A DNA stretch of 50,548 nucleotides from Ichthyophthirius multifiliis (lineage: Eukaryota > Ciliophora > Oligohymenophorea > Hymenostomatida). The notes under the pieces were generated by a model. That model did not search any database. It was not told the origin of the DNA and saw nothing but the letters and a program-made list of their open reading frames with translations. The stretch is taken from assembly GCF_000220395.1 (NCBI RefSeq), contig NW_004086262.1:1-50548 (forward strand), written 5' to 3'. A program made the position numbers and the translations under genes. Below, one piece after another: positions 1-12,751 of the stretch (position 1 is its first letter; each line of letters opens with the position of its first letter).

Positions 1-1308
1 TTTTTTTTAAAAAAAATAAGAAGTAAATTTAATTTTAAATTATTATTATTTATTATAGAAATATATATAATAAATGCTTATTTTTACGTTTTTTTTTTTT
101 TTTTTTTATAAATATAAATGTATTTATTATTAATATTTTTTTATATTGTCCATAAAAAATATATTATTACTATTTTTTATTTTTAATTGTTTATTATTTT
201 ATCTATAATTAACATTAATAATATATTCATTTTTTTATATTTAAAAATATTTTTATTATTACTTCTATATATTACTATTTTTTTTATTGTTACTTTATTA
301 CTAACATTCTTTTATTAATATATATTTTCATTTTGATTTGTAAATTAAATGATTTTTTTATAATAATTTATAGCCATTTAGCTTTTTTTAGTTTAATCAC
401 TAAATAAACTATTTTTCCTTTTTATTTTTAATAATTTTATTATTAATCTTTGTCTTATTTAATATTTTTATAATTTATTTTATTTATATTAATATTGCAT
501 TCATTATTAACTTTATCAATATTATAATTTTGAATTTTTATTTTTAATTCTGAATTATTTTTGTTTTCAATATTGCTTTATATTAAATATAAATCATTTA
601 TTTTGTTTAATATCTTATCTAAAATAAAATTTGTTTAAATAAATTTACTTATAATTAATAAAAACCTATTTAATCCATTTTTTATTAATTTATTTTTATT
701 TAAAAAAAAAAAAAATTCAAATATAAATTATTTACTGTTTTAAATAAATTAATTTAAATTAATTATTTTTAATTCATATCCCATTTTGTTATTTATTTTA
801 CAATCATGTTATATAATAAAAATATATAAGAAGATAAAAAATATAAAATAACAAAGTATTATATGATTTTATTTAATTAAATTAAGGAAATAATAAAACT
901 TTTAAAAATAAAAAAAATATAGATATTTTAACAGAAATAAATTTCTTATAGTATATAATTCATTGCCTAATTTAATAATAATATTTAATATTCTTTTATT
1001 TTATATATTTAGTTGTATTTTCCTTCCTTTAATAAAAAAATTAAATTTATGGCATAATTAATATCTTTTTTTTTAGATATTACATTACGAAATTGCTTAT
1101 TTTTGTTAATCTTTATTATTTTATTAATTACTAATTTATTAATTATCAATAATATCTTATAAATTCAATATTTTTTATTATTTACTGGCCTTCCATTAGG
1201 ATAATATTATCATAAAACTGATTGAAATTATACTGATTAAAGAATATTTGGATATTTAACTTATTCTAATTTTTTTATTATCAGGGTCTATAAAAATATT
1301 TTTTTTAC

Positions 1309-1328
1309 GAAAAAGAAATTTCTTTTTC
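1309..1328. repeat. Perfect 10-base inverted repeat (hairpin)
   Basis: GAAAAAGAAA is followed directly by its exact reverse complement TTTCTTTTTC, giving a 20-base palindrome without a loop. It sits in a slightly less AT-rich patch of the left intergenic region. No flanking gene end could be tied to it, so a role as terminator or protein site is only a guess. Confidence 0.55.
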
Positions 1329-2313
1329 CAATATAAAATAATTATCTGTTCTATTATTACTTAAAGAAAAACATTTAAAAGAATTATTGATAAATATATA
1401 ATAAGTTGAAAAAATAAAATAAAAAATTAATATATAATTTTTAATTAAAATAAAAAATATTTTATTTATAATAAAATTAGTAATAAATATTAAAAATATA
1501 TTATAGTAATGAAAATATATATAAATTTATATAAATTATAAACAAAAATTCTTAATAATGATTATATAAATAAATATAATAAAAATATACTTTTATATTA
1601 TATTTTCATTTACTTTTATTATAACTTTTTTTTGTTTTCAAAAATATTACATTTTAAATCATAATTTATAATATTTTTATATAAATTAAATATATAATTT
1701 TGTTATCTTATATAAATTATAAATACTTTAATATTAATTATTATTAATGTATTGATAAAAATCTTTATAAAAATCGGTTAATATATTTTCCATTACTCCC
1801 TTTTTAAAATTATATTGATTAAATATTAAATCTTCTTATTAATAAAATAAATATATTTCAATTAATCCTAAATATAAATGGAAAAATTAATTCTAATTAA
1901 TATTAAATATTTTTTTTTTTTTAAAAAAAAAAAAAAACATAAATGATAAATAAAAGACGATTCTTGGATTATATATAGATAATATTAGAAATAATTATTT
2001 TTAATATCATTAGATATATTTTTTATAATTATACAGTTATATAATGGATATTTATGCTTAAATGTAAATTTAATATGAAGATTTATTTTATAAATATAGT
2101 CTTAAAAATTTCACTAAATTTTATTTTCAGTAAAATAATATTTATTTTAATGGAGAACTGAATAATTATTGTATTACTGGATAGTGTATTATATATATTA
2201 TTCGGATGAAATCTTTTCATGATTTTCTAATATAGATAAAAAATAAGGGAAACAAGTTATGAAATTTAATAATATATAAATTTAAAATTCTAAAAATAAT
2301 ATAATAATGATCT

Positions 2314-2524
2314 TTAGGTGTTGGTAAAAATTTAGTTTAGGAATATAAAAATGAAAAATAAGAAGTTATTTATATTGATAATTATCAGTTAGGAATTACT
2401 TAAGAAAGCAAAATTATAGATAATCATAAAATTAAATATTTTACTTATTTTATTATGAATATGAATAAATATATTAGTAATTTGTAATAAAATGAATAAT
2501 CATGAATTATTTATTTTACTACAA
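2314..2524 (+). pseudogene. Orphan coding-like stretch, possible exon or gene remnant
   Basis: Read with TAA/TAG as Gln, this strand gives about 65 residues of well-formed sequence starting LGVGKNLVQEYKNEK and containing EVIYIDNYQLGITQESK. It ends at a TGA. The frame is preceded directly by TGA with no ATG between, so it would have to be an internal exon (an AG lies at the left border) or a remnant. Base composition here is less extreme than in the surroundings. No family is recognised. Confidence 0.3.
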
Positions 2525-3114
2525 TGAAAATAATTAATAAATTTAAGAAGATTTTAAATAATAGAAAATTTTAAAATTTCGGAGCCTATTAAATAATAAT
2601 AAAGATATATTTTATTTATTATTATTTTCTTATTTAATAAAAAAAAAGATATTTAATTAATATAAAGTTAAAAAGATATTTAAAAAACATATAAAAAATA
2701 ATAAAAACTGTTAAACAAAAGAAAAAAAAAAAATTTCTAGAATATTAATTTAAAAAATTGTTATTAAAAAAAAAATTAGTTAAATTAAATATAGATATTA
2801 TAAAAAAAAGAAATAATTATAATAAAAAATTAAAAAGATATTAATATATAAATATATAAATAAATAAATAAATATAATAATTATAATTATAAATATATAT
2901 ATATATATATAAATATATTTTTTTAATATTTATATATTATATATAATTTTGTCTTTTTTACTTACATATAAATAAAATTATGTTTTTTTATTTATTATAT
3001 AAAATTATATAATAATAATTATTTTTATGATTTTTTCTAAAATTTTTATTATATTGAAACAAATATCAAAGAAAAAATATATACAATTTTCAATAATTTT
3101 TATAAATATTTAAA

Positions 3115-4973
3115 TCATTATATGTTTTATAAAATAATACAATTACCTCCGCCTCCACCATTTCCTAAAGCTGCAATTCCATATTTACCTTTATTTTATT
3201 TTAAAATATAGATTAAATTAGTAACTAATCTTGCACCAGTCATTCTTAAGAATAAATTAAAATAAAAAAAAAGTAAATATATACCCAATAGGATTTCCAA
3301 GACTTAATGATCCTCCATATATGTTTACTTTGTCTATATCTAATTTTAAATTATAAATATAACTAATTAAATTAGAAGGATAATCTTCATTTAATTCAAA
3401 AAAATCAATATCATTTATCGACAAATTAGCTTTTTTTAAAGCTAATTAGCAAGATTACTAAGATGCTAAAATGTAGTCTTCTGGGGTTTATTCAGTCTCT
3501 GCAAACGAGATTATTTTTGCTAAAGGTTATATATTTAATTCTTTAATTTTCTATTCATTCATTAATACTATATTTTTACATTTAAAAATAATTTTACATA
3601 ATAATATAAGTTAATATATATAAATGTAAATATATATATATATATATATAACTATTATATATATATATATACATATTTATCAATATATTTATATATATAA
3701 TAATATTTTTTTTTTTTTACATAAAACACATGCTCCATCTGCATATTTATTAGAATTACTTTATGTAATAACACCTTCTTTTGCATAAGTTTTACAGTCA
3801 TTTAATATTTCTTATTCATTAAATTAATCTAAAATAGAATCTTTATCCAAATTAAAAACATCACCCTTATATTATTTTTATTTTTTTATTTTATACGTTA
3901 AATACATTACGTTTAAATTTAAATATTAAATAGGACTAATTTATTATTTGAATAATTCTTATTTTTAAGATTTAATAGCTCTTTTAAAAGATTCTATAAT
4001 AACTTAATCACAAATATTCTTATTTATTTTTAGTTTTAATGCTTACATTTCTGCTATATATCCTAAAGGCTAATCTAAATATGCATCAAGTATTCCATCA
4101 ATTAAAATAGAATCCTAAAGTAATGAATCGCCAAAAAATTTGCCTTTTCTTACCTTATAATTTTATTAAAAATAATCATATATTATATTAATATATTTTT
4201 TTTATTTTAAATATTCAATTTTTATAAAATTTTTTTTTTTTTTTGTAAATTATATTTATATTTATTTAATTTATTTTATTTTATTTTTTTTATATTTTTT
4301 TTTTTTTTTTTAATATATATTTATAAAATAATTAATAAACTTATATATTAATTAAAATTTACATTTTTATTATATTATTGTGTTTAATTATAATATATAT
4401 ATATATATAATATATATATATATATATAAATATATTTAATATATTTACTTTTACATTTAAATTTATATAAATTTTTTTTATTATTTATTTAAATATTTTT
4501 TTAAAATTTTACATTATGCATATAAAATGGAGCATTAGACATACTTTCAAATCCTCCAACTAATACACAATTATTTTATCCTGTTAAAATACTTACGTTT
4601 CCTAATAAAATAGATTTAATTCCTGATGCACATCCTTTACTTATTGTTGTACATGGAATAGAAACGTCTAAACCTTTTTTTATATTTTTTTTTGATTTTG
4701 ATTTTGATTTTTGTTACCTCCAATTAAGCATCCTTATTTTGCTGGATTTTAACCTTAAGATGCTTATAATGAAGTTCCTAATATAACTTCATCTATAATA
4801 GATTAGTCTAATTTTGATTGATATAATGTATTTTTTAATACAAATCCTAATAAATCTGAAGCTCTAAATTTTGATAATTCACCCATATATCCTCCTATTG
4901 GTGTTCTTTTTGCTGCTATTATGTATGTTGATTGAATCGCTTGTTTTGTATTTTTTTTTAATATATTGAACAT
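3115..4973 (-). CDS. Thiolase-family protein (acetyl-CoA acetyltransferase-like), catalytic residues altered
   Basis: Six exons spliced over introns 4674-4717, 4154-4512, 3866-3910, 3568-3720 and 3245-3284 give 405 residues, the usual length for thiolases, ending in TGA. The family condenses or cleaves acetyl-CoA/acetoacetyl-CoA, typically in mitochondria or peroxisomes. The N-terminus reads YIIAAKRTPIGGYMG, the nucleophile region TTISKGCASGIKS keeps Cys100, and NE of the NEAF motif is present as FELNEDYP. However, the GHPIG histidine is Asn (LGNPIG, about residue 360), and the C-terminal CxGGG cysteine is Gly (ALGNGGGG, about residue 390). The protein may therefore be a non-catalytic paralogue. 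The fold assignment is firm and the activity is doubtful. ATG at 4971-4973 is the first in frame before the conserved strand. Confidence 0.88.
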
Positions 4974-5358
4974 CGTTTTTTGTATTTTATTAAATTATAA
5001 TAATTTTTATTTTTTAATTTAAAAAAGATTTATTTTTTTATTTAATATAATAAATACTAATACTTTATATAAAATTTAATTTATATTATATTTTTATTTT
5101 ATTATTTAATAAAATATTAGTATAAATCTATTTTTATATTATAATATTATATAAAATACTAAGTTTTTAAATTTTTTATATATATATTTAAAAAAAATAA
5201 AAAAATATTTAAATTTTAGTATATAATTCACAGAAAACAAATTAATTTGAAAAATAAATTTGATATTTATATTTTATATTTATTAAACAATCTATCCAAA
5301 AAAAAAAAAAAAACATAAAATATCTAATAATTAAATTACTTTTTAAATATATATTAAT

Positions 5359-6967
5359 TCATATATATTATATATTTTTGTTAAAAACTGTTTTTATTAA
5401 TTTTCAAATAAAAATAAATAATTGCAAATACAATCATTTTTAAAAACTTTTTTAAAAATCTTAAATTTAACTTTCTGTAAATTACAATTAATTTTTTTTT
5501 CTTTAGATAATTCATTATCTAAATTTTATTTATTTTAAATTTAATTATTTTAAGTTGAAACATCATATTTATTCAAATAAAAACTTGAAGTAATTGATTT
5601 TTAATCCAATATTTTTTATTTTTAAATTTTAAGAAGATTTTTCTATAAAATACTATAGATTTATTACTTTTTGTTTAAGTTAATAATTTTTCTACTATTA
5701 TTTCCTTTTTCTATATTTTTAGAATTATTTTAAACAATCTAAATCATTTATTGGATTCTCGATATTAAACTCTTACTTTATTAATTATTACTATGTTCTT
5801 TATAAGTTTATGCTTTTTATATTTTTTATGAACAATCTTATGATAAATTAAATAAAGTAACAAATTTTTAATTTTCTTATAAATTATTTTATTTATTAAT
5901 ATTATATTCTTCTTATTTAAATTGTTTAAGATATGATGTATAAGTTTTTTCTTTTGATTAATTTAAATTTCTTAAAAAATATATATTATTATTAATATAA
6001 TTTTAATTATTTTCAATTTTAGCATTATTTGATTAATTTAAAGAACATTAAGTAGTATTAATATAACTATTTTTATATTTTAAAACAATTTTTTTTTATA
6101 TATTTAAATTATCATTCATATAATCATTAAAATGAACTGTCGTATCATCTTTAAGATAAATATAATTTAGTAAAAGATAAATATATATAAAAATATATAG
6201 TATATGTATTTAAATAAATAAAAATATATAAATATATAAATATAAAATATATAAATATAAATATTTATTTATATATTTACTTTCTGCTTATATTATTTAT
6301 GGTATATTATTATTATTTGTACAACAGGCAGTAATTAAATTTAAATATTTTTTAGAAACTTATTATTTTTCGAAAGTTTAATATAAATTATTTTTGCTTT
6401 AAATCTGAATATTTTTGTCCGTTTTATTTTATAGACTATTATTTTATGTATTTTGGATATTTTTATAAATATTTCTTTCATAAAATGTTTAAAATTTTAT
6501 TTCTTTATTATTATTTTCATCATTAATTGCTGTGATACTCTATTTATATTCTAAAAAACTAGTTTTTTTAGTACATGTAGCCCTTAAATTTTTTGAATAT
6601 AAATAACTATCTAATCTAACATTTTTATTTTCTTCTCTCATTTTAATCATCCAAGGATGCTATTAAATATCTGAAATCGAAATTCTTTTTTAAGGATTTG
6701 CCTATAATAATTTACAAATAATACTTCTAGATAATACACTTATTGATCTAGAAAAAATAACGTCTCCTTTCTGTATTTATTATTAAATTTCATTTAAACT
6801 TTTTCCCTTAAAAGGGGCAGAACCATGTAAAAGTTCATAAAGTAGTATTCCTAAAGCCCAAATATCAATTCTATAATCATATTATTATCTAAATACGATT
6901 TCTGGTGCCATATACTATTTTATTTTTATTTATTTTTTAAGAAAGAATAAAATAAAATAATTTTATG

Positions 6968-7000
<33 letters not shown>

Positions 7001-7784
7001 ACAAAAAATTCAAAAAAAAAAAAATTAAAAAAAAAAATTTTTACCTCATATGTACCACAAAATGAATTTCTGGGATTTTCTATATCTTCAGTACACCATC
7101 CAAAATCACATAATTTAACAGACAAATTAAAATCAAGTATTATATTTTCAGGCTATATAATTTTATTAAATGATTTTAAATAAAAAAATATACTTTAATA
7201 TCTCTATGTACAATATTCATTGAATGTAAATATTAAATTGCTTAACATGTCTAATCAAAATATTTAAATGATTCTTTTTCTGTTAAATGTTTTTTTTTTT
7301 TAAATATGAATAAAGATTCCCATTAATTGCATATTCTAAAACTATAAAAACTAATTCATTTTCTTAAAAACTGTCATAAAATTTTATTATATTTGGATGA
7401 TTTAATTAACTGTGTACTCTAACTTCTCTTTATATTCCTTATATTTCTTAAAATGATCGGGCATTTTTTAGATTCATCTATTTTTTATTTTATTTTTATT
7501 ATAAGATATTACTATATATATATATATATATATATATTGTTATTATTTATTTATTTTTTTCTTGTATATACGTGAATATTTATTAAATTAATACTTATTT
7601 TTATTGCATATTTCTATTAGGTTTTTTTATTTTGAGCTAGTCTAACTTCACCAAAGCTACCCATCCCTAATTGAATTTTATTTTTTAATGGATCTTTTAT
7701 AAACACGAATTCGTTTATACTGTAAAATAAATTATTATTAACTAAATCTAATTTATAATTTTCGTAAAAATTGTTTTATTTCAT
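5359..7784 (-). CDS. Aurora-like serine/threonine protein kinase with long Asn/Lys/Gln-rich tail
   Basis: About 661 residues. The kinase domain spans roughly residues 25-300: glycine loop QLGMGSFGEV (40-45), ATP lysine in YAIK (62), HRDIKPEN (162-169), DFGW (182-185), the activation segment with SFCGTYEYMAPE, then IDIWALGILLYELL. DFGW and the short N-terminus point to the Aurora group, but the usual Aurora RRTT activation-loop threonines are not seen. Introns are 7478-7571, 7153-7193, 6915-7044, 6149-6280 and 5388-5431; the last one is what brings the model to a TGA. The tail after residue 320 is low-complexity. One frame slip is needed at the 12-A run (plus-strand T at 7290-7301). A polo- or ULK-type assignment is less likely. 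Confidence 0.8.
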
Positions 7785-7988
7785 ATTTTTAGATTAATTT
7801 GATCTATAATTACTATTTTTTTAGTTTTTTATATTTATATAATAATAAAAAAAAATATATTATAATAAATTTTAAAAAATATTTATACTAATAACATGAT
7901 ATTATATATATATTTATATTAAAAATATATTAAATCTAATTTATTTTTTGACAAAATTAACTGAATTTATAAAAATTATTATTATTTA

Positions 7989-8019
<31 letters not shown>

Positions 8020-8352
8020 TTATTTAATAATTTATAAAAAATTCTTTAATTAAATTAGAAACACATTAAATAGTTTAAATTTTAAAATTTTAAGAAAGCA
8101 TATTTAACATAATTATAATTATAAATTTATTAAATAAATAATAAACTTAATTTGTTATATAAGTTTATTATAAAAAATTAATAAAAATAATATATTTTAT
8201 CAAAAAGTTTAATAAAAACAAATTAAAAATTAACAAAAAAATAAAAATTTTAAATAAACTATAAATATTTTCTTTATTTATTTTAAAGGTATCATCATAT
8301 AATTTATTTTAAGCGCTAAAATTTAATTTTATAAAATAAATTTAAAAAAAAA
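7785..8352. promoter_or_regulatory. Shared 5' region between divergent kinase and NUF2 genes
   Basis: This 568-base AT-only interval separates two divergently read genes, so it must hold both promoters. TA runs and short homopolymers are visible, but no defined element. Confidence 0.4.
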
Positions 8353-9459
8353 ATGAATTAATAAGATAATATTAATATTCTTACAAATTATGAAATATTT
8401 TAAATTTTAAAACAAAGAGGATTTAATATTGAATCTGATAAATAAATAGCAGATCCGAATCCAGAATTTATGAACAATATTTTAGTGTTTGTAAAAAATA
8501 TTTAAAGAAAAATATATAATATAATCCAATAAAAAATAAAAAGTGTTCTTCATTACTTTTAAAAATACCTTCCGAAGAAATTAATCAATATAATAATTAG
8601 TATTTTTAAGATTAGGAATCAGAAAATACATTAAAATCATATTATTAATTTTAAAAAATGAAGTTTATTACATAAATGCTTAATTTAGTTGGAATAGATG
8701 ATTTTAGTTCAATTGATTTATTTAAACCAGAAAGAAAAAGAACTAAAAAAATTTTATAATAAATATGTTTATATTTAAACCATTAAGAAAAAATTATGTT
8801 AGGATTTTTTGATGTTTTAGAAAAAAATGTAAAATATTATTTTTTTGTCTTTCATTTAAAAAACAAAAAAGAGATAAGACGAAAATAAATTAAAATAGGT
8901 CGTTGAAGATTATGAAAATTTAAAATATTTTAGCGATAATTTAAAAGAAAAAAAAGAAGTCGAAAAGCCTTTTTTTGATGAATAAAATGCACATCTTGAA
9001 AAAATGATTTAAGAATATTATGAATTATTAAAAAATAAAGGAATGGCTATAAAAGAAAAACAAGAATTAGTTTAATAACAAAAATAAATGGAAAAAGCTA
9101 TTTTATAAGCAGTAGAAGATATTAAAAAAATGGGAGAATAAAACTAAAAAGAAAAGCATAAAATAGTAAGATCTCCTTTAAAAATAAAGGATTAATATTA
9201 TTAAACAGAAAAGGATTTAGAAAATGTATAAAATTCATTAAAAGAATTAAATTAAGTAATATAAATGTTATAATTTAAAATTGATATTTACTAAAATATA
9301 ATAAGTAAATTTAAAAAATCGTGCTTCTTACCTGCTTAAAAAATAAATGAAACTGCAAAAAAAGATATTGAAACAAAAAAAATATGTAAATAATTGAAAA
9401 ATGAACATAAAGAATTATAAAGCGATTTATTAAGAAAAAATGATGAATTTTAAGTATTT

Positions 9460-9493
<34 letters not shown>

Positions 9494-9939
9494 TATAAAA
9501 ATATTTTTTTTATTTTTTATAGATTTTAAATTAAAAAGAAGGGGAAATTATTTAATAATTAGAAAAGAAATAAAAAAATAATAAAGAAAAAACAAAATAT
9601 TATGAAGAAGAATTAAAAATATTAGTCTAAGAATAAAACAAACTAGAATAAGAAAAAAATTACCTAACTTAATCTTAATAGGAAATATAAATTATGAGAA
9701 ATAATTTAGAATATACAGTATATTTAATTTAAACAATTAATATATATATATATAAATATCTATAATATATATTATATATTTTTACATATTTATTTATATA
9801 AATTTAGTTAAACGAAGAATTAAGAAATCATCACGAATTTATGAGTGATAAGTAAATTTAAATGACTTATTTAATTAATGGATTTAAAGAATATAAATAA
9901 AATATATTTTTAATGTTAGATGAATTAGAAAATTAATGA
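8353..9939 (+). CDS. NUF2: Kinetochore protein NUF2 (NDC80 complex subunit)
   Basis: Five exons (introns 8491-8543, 8829-8871, 9454-9522, 9718-9807) encode 443 residues ending in TGA, close to the usual 440-470. NUF2 pairs with NDC80 to bind microtubules at kinetochores. The N-terminal calponin-homology-like half reads ILTNYEIFQILKQRGF, and then DDFSSIDLFKPERKRTKKIL, which matches the family block (human [20 protein letters not shown]). From about residue 145 onward it is heptad-like, Lys/Glu/Gln-rich coiled coil to the end. The first intron is supported because splicing restores the CH domain frame. The upstream gene is divergent. Confidence 0.85.
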
Positions 9940-10175
9940 GAAAAAATGTTAAATATTTAAACATTTTTTTATTTGTCATATTTATTTAATATGAAAATTA
10001 AAAATAAATAAATTATTTTTAAGTGTTTTATAATTAGCAAAAAACAAAACAAAAAAAAGGATATTTTATATTTTTTTTTTTATAAAAAAAAATACAGTTT
10101 TATATTAAAAAAAATATTATTTTGTAAAACTTTTTATTTTACATAAATATATATAAGTAAACAAAAAATATTATT

Positions 10176-11421
10176 TCATTTTTAATTAGATTATGAATTA
10201 TCTAAATTTATAACTAATTACTATCCATCATATTCCTTAATGATTTTGTTCTTTTTTTTTTTTTTTAAAATAAAAAACAAAAAAATAAATATATATAAAA
10301 ATACTTTCATAAATTAGATTAAACCAGCATTATCTAATTATAGATTTTGTTTTATGATGCTATACTGAGTTGAATAAGATTATTATTTTTATAAATAAGC
10401 TTAAGCTTAGGCTTATCCTTTATAAACAATAGACTAGGCATCACCTTGAGCTAAATTCTTAAATTAAAAAAAGAAAAAAAAAAAGAAAAAAAGAAAAAAG
10501 AAAAAAAGAAATACTTTAACGACTTAAGCCTAATATTTAGATTACATTAATTTAGTTTCTAATTCGACTTAAGTTTTTTATTTTTAAGCTTAAGCCTTTT
10601 AAATAGCTTATTTTTTAACTTCTGTTTCTTAGATAGAATTTTCGAATAAATCTGGTAAATCAACTTTTCTCAATTAAAAGAATTCAATTGTAGCTGAAAA
10701 TTCCTTTTGGAAATATTTATTTAGTTCATCTTACATTGTAGTACCGATTTTAAATCTATCAACAAAGAAGTTATTTGCTGTATATTTAGTTGCCTTTAAA
10801 TTATTATATGAATTATTTTCTATTATTTTTTTATTTTTTTAACTAAATTTGTCAATATATCCGTTGACATTGAAATAAATACTTTCTCGTAATCAGATCC
10901 GAATTTATTAAAAAGATTATGTAATTCTTTATATATTAATCTTTTTTATTTTATAATTATTATTTTTATTATATTTTATTTATATTTACTTGTATTAAAA
11001 AGATATTTCTAGAATTACTTAAAGACCATCTAATGTACGACTTTCTAAATCTCTTGTATTTGCTCCTTATTCTAGACTAAATTCTATACTTTTTACCGTT
11101 TTAGGAAATCTTATAAATCTATGGCCTAGTCCTAAGAAATGGACACCTGAATCATATGCTTAAGCATCTACCTAATTTTTATATTATTTATTATTAGCAA
11201 TTTTTATATTGTTTTTTGGTTATTTTTATTTATACATGCTTTGAAATTGAACTATAGTCTAATCCATATTCATCAACTTATAAAGAAGAATATGATAATA
11301 TTATTAATAATAATACAGTTATAAAACTTGTAGCACCACAACCTATTTATATTATGTTTGTTTTTTAAGAAAAATATTTATATTTTATTTATAAATCACC
11401 TAATATTAATTATTTTGACAT
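10176..11421 (-). CDS. Membrane-anchored SPFH (prohibitin/band 7)-like protein
   Basis: Seven exons over introns 11343-11399, 11172-11235, 10941-10989, 10794-10843, 10458-10514 and 10251-10304 give 304 residues. A hydrophobic N-terminal segment (FITVLLLIILSYSS, about residues 14-27) is a likely membrane anchor. It is followed by GVHFLGLGHRFIRFPKTVKS, the beta-rich start of an SPFH domain, with DLESRTLDGLQVILEISFQY as the following strands. The C-terminal part is an Ala/Gln/Lys helix (QAQAQKQKTQVELE and GQAQAQAYLQ) typical of SPFH coiled coils. The family forms membrane rings or scaffolds in mitochondria, ER or plasma membrane. Which subfamily is not clear. Confidence 0.75.
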
Positions 11422-11714
11422 TTTTAAAATAGTATGTTTTTTAAAATATTTTAATTATTTGTAATGATAGGATTTTAATATTTTTTTATTTTTTTAAAAA
11501 AATATTTATAAAATAAAAATTATAATAATTAATTTTTATATGTAAAAAAAATTAAATAATATATATAATAAATATCTAAGAAAATAATAATAAATACTTT
11601 TATTATTAAATATTTATTTTAGTAAATAAAAAAATAAAAAATATTAAAACTTGATAATTAATAATTATTAATTAAATACTTAAAATATAGATATAAGAAA
11701 ATTAGTAATTAATA

Positions 11715-11757
<43 letters not shown>

Positions 11758-12062
11758 CATTTTTATACATTTATAAATATATATATTTTATATTAATATA
11801 TACATAATTTTATTCAATTAATTTTTATTCATATATATTAGTAATAAATCTTATATTTTTTTTAAATATGATCAAATATTTTATATAAAGGATAAACAAA
11901 AATTCTTATATTTAAAATTTCTAATAAATAGTTTTAAAAAATATCATAATTTATTATTATACTTTTGAAAAAAAAAATATTATAATATATTATCAAAAAA
12001 TTTAATTTATATTATTATATAAATAATAATTATACATTCATTTAATAAAACAATTTAATATT
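11422..12062. other. Intergenic region between divergent genes
   Basis: AT-only sequence between the SPFH gene and the next plus-strand gene, including a (TA)n run at 11720-11755. No ORF with coding character is visible. Confidence 0.5.
11720..11755. repeat. (TA)n microsatellite
   Basis: Uninterrupted TA dinucleotide run of about 36 bases in intergenic DNA. Confidence 0.9.
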
Positions 12063-12751
12063 ATGAATTTTTAATCTTATTAGAAATATTTTAAATTTAA
12101 TAGTTGTTGCAATAGAAAGTGTCCTTTTTTCTCTAATTTGAAAAAATTTGGATTAAAGTTATTTAATAATAATATACATTTTTAAAGAAATAATGGGTAA
12201 ACTTAAAAAAAAATGAATGCGAATTAAATGATTTCTTAATTATATAATGACCAGAATGATGAAGATAAGGATAAATTATTAAAATAATAACATAATTTTG
12301 GTAAAGAAGAAATTTTTTAAATTTTAAATAAATCAGATAATGATAAATAAAGCATAAAATTTAAATTTTTCTAATTTTTTAAAAATAAAAAATAATTATA
12401 ATTAAATAATAAAGAGAGCCTATCTTCAATAAGTAAAATTTTTTATTTAATTTATATTAATATATATATATTTATGTTTATTTATTTTTTATAATAAAGA
12501 AGTTTATATTTATATATTTTATAGATGATACAAACTCAAATTTATTTAATATTAAAGAATAATAATCTTTTGTACATTCTTTAGATTTTAAATAAGAATA
12601 ATTATTTAATATATTAAATTGGGATGAAATAAAAACTGTTTAATCTGAATATGAATATGAAAATGAAAACTCTTATTATTCTGAAAGTTTTGCGATGAGC
12701 TGGGCTAATTCATTTGTTGAAGAAAACGAGAAAATAATTATGAGCAGTTGA
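12063..12751 (+). CDS. Unknown 198-residue protein
   Basis: Two exons (intron 12433-12524, GTA...TAG) give 198 residues from ATG to TGA. The N-terminus has a short Cys-containing basic patch (NSCCNRKCPFFSNLKK). The middle is Lys/Asn/Gln-rich, and the last 60 residues are acidic and aromatic (NWDEIKTVQSEYEYENE, then SFAMSWANSFVEENEK). The composition and the change at the intron border support a real gene. I recognise no family. The acidic, aromatic C-terminus could be a short binding motif, but that is a guess. Confidence 0.6.

Larger units (their letters stand above)
1..3114. other. AT-rich stretch with little coding signal
   Basis: Almost entirely A and T, with many homopolymers and TA runs, and no protein family that I recognise on either strand. 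Two things stand out and are listed separately: a perfect 20-base hairpin at 1309-1328 and a coding-like open stretch near 2315-2520. A patch at about 1180-1290 is slightly richer in G and C but gives no clear product. It is probably the 3' flank of the minus-strand thiolase gene plus intergenic DNA. Confidence 0.6.

Noticed and set aside
1180-1330. Slightly GC-richer patch as a small nuclear RNA or tRNA
   Set aside because: No cloverleaf, no T-loop consensus and no conserved snRNA motif could be found.
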